Positions 34,625 through 47,447 of a stretch of DNA of 64,000 nt are shown one piece after another (positions within the stretch are counted from its first letter, which is position 1; each line of letters begins with the position of its first letter). Position numbers and translations under genes: made by a program. The stretch lies in assembly GCA_035578175.1 (NCBI GenBank), contig JAQMRL010000001.1, forward strand, positions 51,669,553-51,733,552, given 5' to 3'. Below the pieces are notes generated by a model that searched no databases, was not told the DNA's origin, and worked only from the letters and a program-made list of their open reading frames with translations. This stretch comes from Catonia carolina. Taxonomy: Eukaryota > Arthropoda > Insecta > Hemiptera > Achilidae.

Positions 34625-35060
34625 ATAAATCTGTAGGGTGTAGTCCGTGTAGTCCTCTGAGTATTTCACTGTTGCCTAAGAGATTGATTGCATCTGAACT
34701 CTGATGATTTTCAAGTCGTGTTTAGTAATTGGTAGGGTTACAAAATTTCTGTATTTCTTTGTTTACTGTGACAGTGAGAGTGACTCTGTTTATCATAGTA
34801 TTAGGTTAGTACCAAGGCGATTCTGTGATGTTACGAAGTAGGCCTATTTTGGACTGAAACTTTGGAATTATTTCAATGTTACTGTGGCTTGTACCCGAGA
34901 GTTGTACCCCATAGGTCCACACAGTTTTGAGAACTGTTTTAAAAAATTAATAATTGTTTTGTGCATATTGTTAATTTGGAGTTTCTGTTGAGCATCCAAA
35001 ACAACTTTTGGTATTTGATTTTGCTGCTTTCTTTTGGTTTATATGTGAGTCCTCCACGTT
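34625..35060 (-). pseudogene. Jockey-like LINE C-terminal fragment
   Basis: Minus-strand frames, with shifts and stops, give LCGPMGYNSRVQATVT-like text alternating with SNIEIIPKFQSKIGLLRNI, SPWYLTNTMI, EIQKFCNPTNY and AINLLGNSEILRGLHG. These match the conserved order at the C-terminus of Jockey-clade reverse transcriptases (YGIQLWG, QRFQSK, PWY, E..R..HP). Several in-frame stops make it non-functional. Confidence 0.75.
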
Positions 35061-37872
35061 AGACTTCTGTTCAGGTTGAGGGATTTTATTTTAATGATAA
35101 AAATGAAAGGTAAGAACATAGAATATGAAATATATCAATATTAAGATATAAGTTAGTTATGTAATTAAAAATAAATAACATTTCATAAAATAAATAAGAA
35201 ACTACTTTTTATAAAAGTATTAATTCATATCTCAAAGCGTTAATAAATAGTAAACTACCATGCTATACTAATAATACTTTGATAGCAACATTACATGGCC
35301 ACACAAATGCAAAAATTTATTAGTTAAGTCGTTGAGCTGTTTTATTCTGACATAGGCATAATATAATATAATAAAAATAATATGGCCAGGAGGCAATTTA
35401 TGTCAAGAGATCAAATAAGTGGTTATATAGGAAGATGGGAAGGTAGGAGAGAAGGCGGTACAAAGTTAATTGGGCACAAAATGGATGTCCAAGAGACGAG
35501 TTAATTATATGATGTCGGTTATCACATGACACATCCATTAACTTGGTACAAGAACTAATGCTGCAGTGATACAAGACAAAAAGTGTAAGAAAGAGACAGG
35601 ACACGTTGCGATAGAAAAGGATATGTATAAAAAGAGAGCGATAACGGTCGAGGAAAGGATCTTATTTTATGTTGTATGTTATATTGTGTGCCGCGGTGTA
35701 TACCGACTTCTACGCGGTGTGGTCAGATCCAGTGGAGCCATCCATGCTTTCAACCATTATCTTACACCTATCGAAGACAAGACAAGACAAGAAACCATGC
35801 AAATAAATCATTATAAATGACACAGAATGAGATAGATAGATATATATATACACCATATATATAATTATCCCACCCCGTGTAGGCACTTAATGTATAGCGT
35901 GTCTAAAGATAAACTGTGATTGAATTATTGCCTATTACAGCAACTTCGTTGATTATACGGTAGGCTTACCTAACGCATTTCATTATAAAAAATAATTTTA
36001 TTGAATTTTTCACATTTCATATTCGCTACATTATTAATTTAATACGCATATTGAATCTTAATGATATTTCCAACATTTTTACTAAAAAATAATTTACGTA
36101 ATGTTTACTTTAAAAAAAGTTAGTTTAAAATACAATTCACATTTAGGCCCTAAATACACTACACGTAATAGTTTTTTTTTTAAAGTGCTGGAACTATTTG
36201 AAATTATTTTTCTACATAAATACTGTATTATATAATCGACAACAGTAGTTTATTCAATTTGAAATTATGACCATATCGGGGCTACGAAAGAGTACACGAT
36301 TGCAAGGTAGATGATAGAAAAAATTTAGGATGTCCAAGGAAAATATTAATGGATTAAATCAATCGTGGTTGACAAAACAGTTATACGAAGTCAGGAAGGA
36401 AAAAATATTAGATATTGTTATGCCTTTTTCTTTCCGATTTTTATTAAAACCCATTTGTACAATTAGCTAGCCCTTTAGCGTCGTCAGGAAATATATGAGA
36501 AAATGTGAATATGGGATCATTCCAAATAGATTTAAATTCAATTTTATAAGCCTCGGTGGCAGTTTCTAGCTGATACTGATAATTTTTTTGATTTAGTCTT
36601 CATCATCTCTTCGGTAGGCCTTTTATAAAAATTTTAAGTGAGTGAGTACAACGTAAATCAACCTATATCGTAGTAAAAAAAGTTCAAGTATATCCAAGAA
36701 AAGACAAAGTAACATTATAAGTTATAATTATATAATTAATTATAAGTTTATAGGAAAACATTTTATAATACTTACATTGTACTTGTTTTCCCCTCAAAGT
36801 ACAACGTTAACAAATAATTTTAAGAACTACTGTCTTTTATCGGAGTGCGCCCAGGAACGAGGTCAATACACCATGAGTGTGTTGTACCGTACTTCTAATA
36901 TGTCAAGATGATATGACACATCGGTGTGCTGAATTAAAATAATTTTATGTTAGTTTACACACCACTCTCTTGGGTTGGCTGAAATGTCATCACTTAAATA
37001 GACATAGTCATGGGTCTCTTATTTTTATTTATTTTTTATTAATACTAGCCTACATACGCGAACTGTAATAAGTATTCAATAGCCCAAAACAATATTTTTG
37101 GCGGAAAAATGATTTAAGTATTTCAGAGTAAATTTATTCAGAATATTTTTCTATCGCGTTTAAAAATAATAAATAAGTATTTGAGATTTTTCAAATTTTT
37201 AGCTACAACATATGGTACGCTGAAGTGGCTTAAAGTGGTGGTATTTGGCTCAGGTTTTCTTACCACATTAAAACAGAGCAAGTTGATATAGCCTACAGTA
37301 CATTGTTCCCTACGACAGGCTTAACTGATCGGATTGTAACTGATCTCAAGAGAACTACCTTATCTCTTAGGTGTCTAGAAGACCTTTAGAATTTTATTAT
37401 TATTGATGGTAATTTTAAAAAAAACGTTGTAAACAAACTGTTTTTAACGTACTTATACCATGCGTAAAAACATAAATCATTGTTGTTACGGCAACCGACA
37501 TAATTCAAGAGAAATTAATAGACTCTTGAGTATAGTGTTCAATAACATTAATTAAAAGAGTAATACCTCCTTACTCATGTGTATCGTATTCTTTTATTAT
37601 TATTACATGTCATTGAAAAGAAATAATAATTTTTTATGCCATTTCAACCTGTCATCAGAACACAATGTCCTTGCTTTAGGATAGGAACTTCTTTGCTCAC
37701 GATTTAGTCTACTTGATAATCTGTTTTAATTTGACTGTGATTTTATCAGATAAGGATTTTGATAAGAGTTACAAATCACGTCCGCGTAATTTGAACTGCA
37801 CATATTATAAAAAGTTTTGAAATTAACTATTAAGACTCATCAATAGGTAATAAAATTTTATTATAATTACAG
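35061..37872. other. Noncoding stretch, nothing assigned
   Basis: Largely AT-rich. Positions 35390-35800 are more complex, with a short GACAA tandem near 35775-35795, but no family was recognised. No protein-like frame convinces. Confidence 0.35.
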
Positions 37873-38085
37873 ATAGTGAATTCTGATTCTTTTGGTGGCA
37901 AGTCAAATGCGATTAGTTCTGATTGTGTTTGCTCCACTGAGAAAATGTATGACTTTGAAGAATATAAGATGAAAAAATTTGTTTCTTCTAAGGCTACTCA
38001 TTTTCGGTGGAACACGTCAAAAAGCGCTTCACTAACCACAAGAAAGCTGCGATTGTTAAGATTTCTGGGAGAGAAATCAAGATAG
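37873..38085 (+). CDS. Possible terminal coding exon, unknown protein
   Basis: An open frame of 70 codons begins directly after TTATAATTACAG, an acceptor-like site ending at 37872, and stops with TAG at 38083-38085. The predicted peptide (IVNSDSFGGKSNAISSD at the start, TTRKLRLLRFLGEKSR at the end) is not low complexity, and the local GC content is higher than its flanks. There is no ATG near the start, which would fit an internal or last exon. No family is recognised and no matching upstream exon was found. Equally possible: a chance ORF or a fragment of an unrecognised repeat. Confidence 0.22.
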   Translation: MVNSDSFGGKSNAISSDCVCSTEKMYDFEEYKMKKFVSSKATHFRWNTSKSASLTTRKLRLLRFLGEKSR

Positions 38086-40034
38086 CCTTGATTTAATGTC
38101 AAGAATATTTTAATCAACATGCTTTCTTTAATCATTCCTTAATAATTGCTGGATATTCTGTCACAATTTTAAGGTGTATATTACTCTTAATTACAAAAAG
38201 AAACAGTCCCGATTTAAACATTAACATATTAATTTGCTCCAGGATACACGCAGTCCCATATGATGAAATTCCGTATTAGAAGCAACCTCATGCAACAGAT
38301 CTTTTTGAACAAGTTGTTGGATTTCTTACAATTCTAGTAAAGGGGTTTCTTTGGTGATTTCCAGGTGAATACCGAAACAATTCTTTTGTCTGCTACATAA
38401 TTTTGTTAAATACCATTTCATTCCTTTCGTAATTCTTCATCGCCTATAAAAATTTATTTTATATTGTGACCTAAAAAGTACATTCAAACCAATATAGTAC
38501 AAAACCTAATTGGTAAACAAATAAAATCTTACCGCCCTCTCACCAACAATTTTGTACAATAATACAGTACATGTACATACAATACAGTTCTGTACATGCT
38601 TCGAGCCATCTGAAATATTCAGAAGACAGTCACGGTAATTATACAAAAATGTTGATAAAAAGGGAAATAAATTTTTTATTTTGTTCTACAAAATATTCAC
38701 TTGTTTAATATGGGTCTTTCAATAAATCGTTATGCAGTGAATAAGAGACAACAGGTTTACCTTAGGATTATAAACAAATACAAGTTCTCAAAACCACACA
38801 TTTTTACGGCAACGCAATAAAAAAGTGGAAATATATTTGAGGATTTTGCAAATAATTAATATAATTAAGTTTTGTGCCTTAAATGCAGTGCAATAACTTA
38901 TCAAATTAGAAAGGTAAAAAGGAAACTCTTCAGACAGACACGTCAACATAACCGACACTGTCAAAAACATAGCCTACCACTTATTAAAAGAGAATGATAA
39001 ATGTTTAATGGAGTTGAAGCTCATTTAGATTCACGACAAGCAAGAAGCAGACTTCCTCTTCTTTGAAATCAAGCATTAACCGACCACCGCTTCCAACCAT
39101 AACTGCTAAGCCAACCTACCTTTACCGATGGAATATAACTACGTGATCATCATCAAAATTGATTTAGCAAGACAAAAGAATTCAAAAATTAATCATGGAA
39201 TAATTCCGTATCCTTTGACAGCTTTACAGCACGCGGAGCTTTGTTTGGATGTAATAAAATAGTGCTAAAACACCGAGTCTTCTTTTATTTATTTAAATGC
39301 CTGTTTTATTGTATTCACGTATCGTAAACCATTCATACATACACAATAAGTAAATTTATGATTAATTACGACGAGAGAAAAACTCTTTGCAAAACTCTGT
39401 AAGAATATTACAAGCAAACATAAATTTACTTGAAACAGTTAATATTATAGACGAATATTTATAACTTTATACAAAGAAAATCATAAAAGAAAACGAACGT
39501 ACACATGATTATTTATTTTTATTTTGTTGTTGAAACTTTTTTAAAGTGAGTTACTTTTAGCCAGTCGTAAATTTAACTTTTCATAAGAAAGAACAAAAGC
39601 TATAACCATTTTAAAACGTAGAATATTGCTCGTAATATTAACGTTCGTGTTAGTGATTTAGCACCCGTAGACCAAATTACCCTCCTGGAGTTACTTCCCA
39701 ATAACTAGGTATTAATTTACTGGCCATAAAGAAAATCATAATAAAATATTAATAATAATAACTAAGCCAAAGTTCATCAAAATCGTTTGGTACGTTATAA
39801 ACTAATTGCAATTGATCTGTAAGGTCTTACGTTAAAACAGAAGCCTAAGTATAGCTTGCCGACTCTTGTTACTTTTGTTTGGTGTTGAAGGAAGAGATAA
39901 GTTACAACTGGAGACATAAAGATGCAACCGAGTCTAATCAGAGTTATTTCTTTTGGGAGGAGACTGATTTCATAATCAGTAGACTGGAAAATGAAGTTCG
40001 TTTGCAGCTTGAAAGCAGTCGTAGAGGTGTAGGA
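38086..40034. other. AT-rich, nothing recognised
   Basis: No gene or repeat identified. Confidence 0.4.
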
Positions 40035-40708
40035 TTTTTTTTTATTAAAAGTCTCTCGACTGGTTTGATGCAGTTCTCCAAGACATTCTATCTTGCGCAA
40101 GTCCTTTCATATCTACAGACCTGCAACAGCCTACATCTTTTGTAATTTTCTTTAAATATTCTAACGTTTACCTCCCCTTACAATTCACTCCCTCAATAAT
40201 ACCCTCCATTATTGATAAAACAATACCTGGATTTCTTAAGATATGCCCCACTAGCCTTTCCCTTCTTCTGGTAAGATATTTCCATATACACTTTCTCTCA
40301 TGCACCGTCTAAGAACCTCTAAATTTGTTATTTTGTCCTCCCACCCAATATTTAACATTTTCCTATTACACCACATTTAAAAAGCTTCTATCCTCTTCCT
40401 TACTACGGTCCCTATCATCCATTTTTCACTTCTGTATAATGCAACACTACAAACACAGTGTTTTAAGAAATTTTTCCTAATCTGTAAATCAATGTTTGTG
40501 GTCAATAAGCTGTTTTTTATTTTAAAGGCCCTTCTAGCTGAGCAATCCTACTTTTAACATCACTTTTGCTTCTACCATCCTTTGTTATTTTACTCCATAG
40601 ATCGCAGAATTCCATAACTTCCTGTATGTTTACGTTGCCTAATTTTAAATTTTCCATCTCTTCTATCATATTACTGTCTTTGTAGAGGGAGAAGTGGTGT
40701 TGTATCAT
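40035..40708 (-). pseudogene. LINE reverse-transcriptase C-terminal fragment
   Basis: Minus-strand reading from 40708 downward gives SDVKSRIAQ, then HKH.FTD.EKFLKT, WVGG, RREGLVGHILRNPGI, MEGIIEG, DVGCCRSVDMKGLAQDR and finally WRTASNQS near 40050, followed by a short A run. This ordered set matches the thumb and C-terminal tail of a widespread insect APE-type LINE, ending on the WR.AxNQS motif. Several stops and frameshifts are present. The 5' part of the element is missing. Confidence 0.8.
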
Positions 40709-42684
40709 TTAAATAATCAGGTCTAATTGTAATTTCTTGTACTCTTTTGTGATTAAGCTTTGTACAGTTTCTACTGTTTTCTAAATTTTACATTTCTGTA
40801 CATGTACTCTTTTATAATTTATTCACAAAATTTCTCTGAATTCCTTTATTTATTTAATTTTGGGTACAATGTAGTCTACCATTTTTATTATTACTTCCAG
40901 AAATCGAAAGAAAGCCTTTATATTTCTATTATCTCTCGTCTTTCTATTCCTTTGTAGAAAACTAAAAGGATATGAAAATATTAGCTCTTTTTTCAGTTAG
41001 TTTGTTGAATTCAGTTCAGTTCAAGTCGTCTTACTGAGTGTTATTAGTGTGAATACATTGTACTTTAAGAAAAGGTCTGCGTAATGTACACGTTGTATTT
41101 AGTGGTAGGTAAGACGTAATTGTTAAATGTAAAACTATTGTTTCTTTTTAGTTACGTTAGTTTAAGCTTTAGGTTTTTTTAATTAATTTAATTTAAGTAA
41201 CTCGATTGTAATTTGTTAGTAATCTAAGTTCCGGCTAATAATTTATTGATTGTAATTATTAATTGTATCTATAAATAAATGTTATAAGTTTAAGGAATGT
41301 GTATTTTATTATTTATTATACTCACATCCTGAAAGAACTTAGGATTAGGTGTTACAGTATATTTTTAGGTGATCCTCTTGCTTCAAAACAACATTAAGTT
41401 ACGAAGAAACTGTAAAATTGGTAATGTTTTTCGTTCACCCAAAAGAATAAGTAAGGTCTGTGCAAGGTAACAATAAAAATGTAAGGTTTATGTAAAATGA
41501 TGATGAATACGCCTTGAAATTCTACGCCAACTCCTCTACTTTACAGTCCAGAGAAAAGGTACCATTCTCTCTTTGATTCACGAAATAAATTATTTCTAAG
41601 GATTGGAAGAATCCCTTCGGTTGAAGGCGTCAATAGGCTTTCATTCAATAAGGTGGGTAAATAGAAGTAATTAGTTTTTAAATCGGTAAAAGTTAATGAT
41701 TTACCTGTAAAATCTGTTGTACCATAAATCAAGTTCAAAGTGACTGCTGCATTGGTAGGCCTACATGTTGTATACCTGCCATAATTACTAACTGCCATAA
41801 TTGTATATCATTTCATTGGTTTTTTATTGTATGTAGGCTGTCTCGCAATAAGGTATTCTATCAAAAACATTTTGATACAGTGAAGAAAGTTACTGTTGTA
41901 TTTGGATACGCTGACAAATGTTCAACCTATGAAGAAAAAAAATAGAACTGTAAAAGCTGTTTGGGGGCTTCTAAGGAAAAAATGTAAATTTTTGTACCAT
42001 TTAGTTGAATCGTTTGTTTATCCATTATAACTATTGTTATGTGGATGTACTGTATATTGACGAAAAAATTAAGAACATAAATCCACTTCCGAAAGTTTGA
42101 ACATTCATTTAGAGAATGAAAATACTCTCAGGGCAATACTTGAAGACAACACTTTTGCTTTTCAATTTAAATTAGATGAGTAGTAATTCATCTAGTTAAA
42201 ATTAAATACATTCTCGTTTAATTACTTTATGGTATGGTTGCCATAAATTTGGGTAGCGAGTACAAAGAGGCATTAATTAAATCACCCACTGTTTCGTGGG
42301 TAGCTTTTCAGTTATAGTAATGAAACGTTTCACACACAGTGTAACAATTTTGGGGCATAATTTTTTCCTAATATTTATTACACTAATAATTTTAATGGAA
42401 ATAAACACATTTTGTCGGAAATCAACCTGAAATACGGTGATAGGCCTGTAAAATCAACGCAGGCAACTCTGCGTTGTGACCGCGTTTGAAATCATATCCA
42501 AAATATTTATTTACTTATTTATGGACTTGATATGGTCAACTCGTTAAATTACACTACTACGTTAAAAACTACGTAAAATTTTTTGTAAACTACATTAAAT
42601 TTATAAATATCGACTCTTTTTCTATTTACAATCTCAATAGTTCTTCATTATCTGCTTTACGTCCTCCTGACAAACCATTCCCGC
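40709..42684. other. AT-rich noncoding stretch
   Basis: No gene recognised. Two small perfect hairpins occur: ACCCAC/GTGGGT near 42285-42302 and CAACGCAG/CTGCGTTG near 42459-42480. Confidence 0.4.
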
Positions 42685-42894
42685 CTTCTTTTCATTTTAC
42701 TTCCGTGGAATCCCTTTAGTTTGTTTATTGGTTTCCTAAGTTAAGGTTTATTTCTTCTTCTTTGAGTGCCTATCCGCTACGGATGTGGGCTTCTTTTCAT
42801 TTTACTTCCGTGGAATCCCTTTAGTTTGTTTATTGGTTTCCTAAGTTAAGGTTTATTTCTTCTTCTTTGAGTGCCTATCCGCTACGGATGTGGG
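42685..42894. repeat. Perfect 105-bp tandem duplication
   Basis: 42685-42789 and 42790-42894 are identical on direct reading. The unit covers the 3' tail of the adjacent LINE fragment (TTTCTTCTTCTTTGAGTGCC on the plus strand) plus neighbouring DNA. Identity implies a very recent duplication or an assembly artefact. Confidence 0.9.
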
Positions 42895-43215
42895 CGACCA
42901 TCATGGCTATTTTGACTTTATCCGCTGCCAACCGGAACAATTGCATGGAGCTCCTACCAAACCAGGTTCGCAAGTTCCCAAACCAGGATATTTTTCTCCT
43001 ACCGGGCTTCCTCTTGCTATCTATCTTTCCCTGCAGGATGCGTTGTAACAGTTCATAACGTTGCGAATTCCTCATGATATGACCCAAATATTGCAGCTTC
43101 CTTGCTTTCACAATATTAACAAGTTCTTTGGTTTTCTTCATTCTTTGCAGAACTTCAACGTTGGTCACTTCCATGGTCCATGGTATTTTCAGAATGCTTC
43201 TGTAGAGCCAGAGTT
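42858..43215 (-). pseudogene. LINE C-terminal fragment with GAA-type tail
   Basis: A 99-codon minus-strand frame (43174-42875) reads VEVLQRMKKTKELVNIVKAR, KLQYLGHIMRNSQRYELLQR, GKIDSKRKPGRRKISWFGNL and AADKVKIAMMVAHIRSG. It matches the C-terminus of an insect LINE reverse transcriptase (LGHIMR, GRRxxSW). The stop is followed by GCACTCAAAGAAGAAGAAA, a tail similar to that of the RTE-like element. 5' truncated. Upstream residues (SILKIPWTMEVTN) continue in frame to about 43200. Confidence 0.85.
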
Positions 43216-44476
43216 CGAAAAAGGTAAGGTTTATTTAGAACGACTAATTTAGTAGTTTTATTCTATTCTCCCAGATCTCAAATGGTTTGTTTCCCGAATT
43301 ACTTCAAGTCTTCTTGAAGACTTGAAGTCTTTCTTGAAGAAAGGTTTCTTTCTCGTGTAAGTCCATAGAAATCCAGTCTTTATTTTAATATTTTTTATAC
43401 CATTAGAAAAAACTGACGGTTATTATATCAAACAGAACTATTGGCTACACCTAATCAATGAAATGAAACTACGGTGTAATGATAATGAATTCCACAACAC
43501 CTTTATTCTATAGAGAGTGAGATAATTAAATGCATTGAGGACACATGTAATTACTATAGGGACTTCTGATGATAAAACACCTGTCATGTTTATGTTCTTC
43601 AAACTTCATCTTTCATATTCTTTCTCCTTTTAATATTACTACGATTGTAGTTATCCTATACAATCTGAATGTTAAATGTACTTTATATTTTAATAATATA
43701 TTTTTTTTATAAGTTATTATTATTTTATTATTATACGTTGTTACGCACTTTCAATTTTTTAATTCAAGGGCTTCACTGACGTTATTTTCCTGTGAAATTT
43801 AGCCGGACGCTTAAAATGAGAAAGCGAGCATAAGTAGGTAGAAATAATTATGGCTATGAAACATCAAGGCTTGGACCCACAAAAATGGCAACACGTTACT
43901 TCACCAAATAAATAAATAAACTTTTAAAATATCTTGGAGTATGAAATGGGAAGGTAATACTACTGCACAGGAAGGAAATAAAAGACAGATCACGCATTTT
44001 CTTGGAGTAACCAAGGAAAACTAAGTGAAAATCTTGCCCAGGACTGCGAAACATTGTACTAAAACTCATTGATTACAATTGTTTCCTAATAGTTTTTAGT
44101 GTTCAATTTAAAAATTGTTCACTCTCGTTAACAAAAAAAAAAAAACATAAGTATACTATCGAACAATACATGAACATAATTGGATAAACATTATAGTCAC
44201 CAATCTCAACGTAAACCGCACTGAGGACTTAAAGCGAAAGTAGAATAGTGATCATCTCTACATTTTCAGTTGAAATTAAAACATTGTAATTTTGAAAATT
44301 AATTATAAGTAATAAACCCAACAACGTTAATGAAAACATAAATAAATACCTATTAAATGAATCTAATGTATTAACTTCCAACCAAAATTGTATAATTTCT
44401 GTTACTGTCGATTGTATTTTTATGATATTATTTATTTTATTACACACTTTTATTTTTCTCACGATGATAGCAATAT
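43216..44476. other. AT-rich, nothing recognised
   Basis: No feature found. Positions 43306-43345 carry a short CTTGAAGACTTGAAGTC-type repeat. Confidence 0.4.
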
Positions 44477-44513
44477 CAAATGAATTATTCTTCTTCTTCT
44501 TCACTTCCAAGGA

Positions 44514-47447
44514 TTAGGTTTCTTGAACCTGTTCCGGTACCCATCTGTTCCTCGGTCGTCCTATATCTCTTCTTCCTGTAGGTTTGTAGTTTCTGGCGGC
44601 TTTTGGTATTCTCTCGCCTGGCATGCGATTCAAATGGCTGCACCATCTGTTCCTGTTCTGCTTGATTCTGTCTAGCAACGGTAAAGCATTCAGTGTTTTT
44701 CTAATTTCTTCATTTCGTAGCCTATCTCTTCGGCTGCATCCATATACACTTCGTAAGAATCTCATTTCTGCAGCCTGGATTTTGCTGTCTACCTTTTTCG
44801 TATGTATCCAGGACTCACTGCCATACATCAAAGTAGGGACAGCAATTGTATCGTAAAACTTAAGTCTCGTATCTTTTCTTGTTTTCCGTTTCAGATGTTT
44901 ATGTATATTACCACAAATGCTTTGAAATTTAGATAGTTTGTAAAGCACATCTTTGTCAAAGTCATACGAAACATCATTACCAAGATATTTGAAATGAGAG
45001 ACTTGTTCAAGCACTCTTCCTCCTAAATCTATTTTAGTTCTTACGGTGTATTTTCCTTTAAATGCCATAGTTTTAGTTTTTGTCTGCGATATTTTCAAAT
45101 TATATTTCTCAGACATTTTGTCCAACTTAAAAACCGCTTTCTGTAACTCGTCTTCGCTTTGTTGTATTAATACCAAGTCATCTGCATAGATCATGTGATT
45201 GAGCTTCATCTGTTCTGAGAGTTGTATTCCTGAATTAATGCCTATTTTCCATGTTTGCAACATGTCGTCTATATATATGTTAAATAAAGTCGGCGACATA
45301 CTGCAGCCCTGTCGAACTCCCTTATTTACCAAGATGGCTTCTGTTACCTTATCATTTACTTGCAGACGGATTGTTGTCCCCTCATACAATCCCTTCATAA
45401 CTTGAATAATATGCTTTGGGTATCCTTTAGATTCAAGTATAGACCATAAGAGATTACGATTGACAGAGTCGAACGCCTTCATAAAGTCTATAAATGCTAG
45501 ATGAGTTTCAAGGTTAAACTCTCGTCTTTTTGATATAATTTGGTTCATGGTAAAAATTGCATCTGAGCATGACCTTCCTTTTCTGAAACCCATCTGTTCC
45601 TCTGAAATCAAACTATCCACAATCCTCCTTAGTCTTGAATTGATTATTCTTGCATATACTTTATAGGTGGTGTCCAGCAAACTGATACCTCTGTAATTAT
45701 TTGGGTCCGTTCTACCCCCTTTTTTATAGAGGGAAATAACCTTTGCTTCTAACCATTCTTTGGGAACTATGTGATATTTCCAACACATATTAAAGAAATG
45801 TAAAATTCGCAGGTGTAGCAACAACCCTCCACACTTCAATAATTCCGCGTTCAGTCCATTCAATCCCGGAGCTTTCCTGTTCTTTGTGCCCTTCAATGCT
45901 TCTGATAGTTCTTCCATGGTTATCTGGTCAACACAGCATCCTTCACAGTGAGCTTCGACAGCAACTGGTTCAACATCCTCATACCATAGTTTTCTATAAT
46001 GTTCTACCCATTCCTCTGTACTTATGCAGTTTACTCTAATCGAGTCTCTTTCAGTTTTGTTGAATACCTTCATTACTTTATATGCTAGCGATTGCCTTCC
46101 ATGTAAGTCATGTTCAATAGTCCCAATGAACGTATCCCAAGATTGTTGATGGGCTCTTCTTACTAATTTTGAGGCTTCATTTCTTGCTCTCTTGTATTCC
46201 TCTTTATTGTCAGGTGTTTGATTCCCTAAATATTTTTTGTATTTTTCGTTTTTCTCATTGACTACTGCTTCTACCTCCTTGGTCCAAATCTTGACACCTT
46301 TTCTTTTCCTATATCTATTTTTCCGACCAAGAGCTTCCTCTGCGGCTTTAACTATGATGTTCTTGATGTTATTCCATTCTATCTCAATGTTACTATCATC
46401 TATAGGTATGTTTTGAAGATGTTGATTCACACGTTCTTGATATAAGTATTTCACACTGTCTTCTTCTAAGAGATGCACTTTAAAGACTTCATCACTGTTC
46501 CCATTTGTTTGCTTCTGTTTTTTGTTTTTCTTCCATTTCGTGTATAATTCTATTTTTGCTATAACCAAATAGTGGTCTGAATATATATCACAGCCACGAA
46601 AAACACTTGTATCTGTCATTTGCTTTGCTATGTTCTTGTTAGCAATCACATAGTCGATCAGCGATTTGCTTCCACGTGCGGCCCATGTATATCTGTGTAT
46701 GTCCTTTTTCCGAAAAAACGTGTTCATCACTTTCAGTTCATTGTATGTGGCGAACTCTCTGAGAACTTCCCCATTCCTATTTCTTGTTGTTTCTCCAAAG
46801 GTTCCTACAACATTGGGTATTGGTTCGTTTCCCACTCTCGCATTAAGATCTCCGATTACTAATACACTGCCTTTTTTGTTGTAGGTTTCCAGTTCTTTTT
46901 GTAAACAGTCATAAAACAAAGCAGTCTCCTCATCCTTTCCCTCTTCTGGGGCATAAACCCCTATAACGACTAGGCATCCTCGATCATGTTTGAATTTCAC
47001 AGTGATTATCCGTTCGTTAACATATTTGTAATCTTTTATTTTCCGTTCCCATTTCTTATCAACAAATATTGCCACACCTTTGGCCGCTCTGCTATGGCTA
47101 TCCACCCCACTATAAAACATAGCATAATCTCCAACATATTTTGAGCCAGTTAACTTCTTTTTTGTTTCTGTTGCAACAGCGATATTTATGTTTTTATTCT
47201 GTAGTATCTTACATAATTCGGTTTCTTTATTGTTGATTCCTCTAACATTCCACGTTGCTATTTTTAACTTTTCCGCAATCCAATTTCGTGATTTATTTCG
47301 TATCCTATTTATATTTCCAATGTTCCTGTCCTGTCCGAGGCTATCTTGGGTACTGCAAGTAAAGTAATTTTTCCATGGATAGGATACTAGCCTATCGCAC
47401 AACCCCCTTACTAGGAGGACCAGAATTTGAGGTTTATTCCTTTCCAT
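44514..47447 (-). CDS. LINE endonuclease-reverse transcriptase, intact
   Basis: Single polyprotein driving target-primed reverse transcription: it nicks genomic DNA and copies the element's RNA from the nick. Counting from the first ATG (977 residues; the frame is open upstream to a TTG at 47492), an APE endonuclease spans about residues 60-300: TWNVRGI near 65, TET near 94, GDLNARVG near 199, LIDYVIA near 263 and SDHYLV near 290. A reverse transcriptase follows: NNYRGISLL, MGFRKGRS, FIDFMKAFDSVNR near 652, VRQGCSMSPTLFNIYIDD near 711 and the YADD active site near 754. The tail has YGSESW and GRRDIGRPRNRW. APGLNGLNAELL replaces the usual APGPDGL, a possible weak point. No stops or frameshifts. 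No ORF1 is present, as usual for RTE. Confidence 0.93.
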   Translation of the reverse strand: MERNKPQILVLLVRGLCDRLVSYPWKNYFTCSTQDSLGQDRNIGNINRIRNKSRNWIAEKLKIATWNVRGINNKETELCKILQNKNINIAVATETKKKLTGSKYVGDYAMFYSGVDSHSRAAKGVAIFVDKKWERKIKDYKYVNERIITVKFKHDRGCLVVIGVYAPEEGKDEETALFYDCLQKELETYNKKGSVLVIGDLNARVGNEPIPNVVGTFGETTRNRNGEVLREFATYNELKVMNTFFRKKDIHRYTWAARGSKSLIDYVIANKNIAKQMTDTSVFRGCDIYSDHYLVIAKIELYTKWKKNKKQKQTNGNSDEVFKVHLLEEDSVKYLYQERVNQHLQNIPIDDSNIEIEWNNIKNIIVKAAEEALGRKNRYRKRKGVKIWTKEVEAVVNEKNEKYKKYLGNQTPDNKEEYKRARNEASKLVRRAHQQSWDTFIGTIEHDLHGRQSLAYKVMKVFNKTERDSIRVNCISTEEWVEHYRKLWYEDVEPVAVEAHCEGCCVDQITMEELSEALKGTKNRKAPGLNGLNAELLKCGGLLLHLRILHFFNMCWKYHIVPKEWLEAKVISLYKKGGRTDPNNYRGISLLDTTYKVYARIINSRLRRIVDSLISEEQMGFRKGRSCSDAIFTMNQIISKRREFNLETHLAFIDFMKAFDSVNRNLLWSILESKGYPKHIIQVMKGLYEGTTIRLQVNDKVTEAILVNKGVRQGCSMSPTLFNIYIDDMLQTWKIGINSGIQLSEQMKLNHMIYADDLVLIQQSEDELQKAVFKLDKMSEKYNLKISQTKTKTMAFKGKYTVRTKIDLGGRVLEQVSHFKYLGNDVSYDFDKDVLYKLSKFQSICGNIHKHLKRKTRKDTRLKFYDTIAVPTLMYGSESWIHTKKVDSKIQAAEMRFLRSVYGCSRRDRLRNEEIRKTLNALPLLDRIKQNRNRWCSHLNRMPGERIPKAARNYKPTGRRDIGRPRNRWVPEQVQET

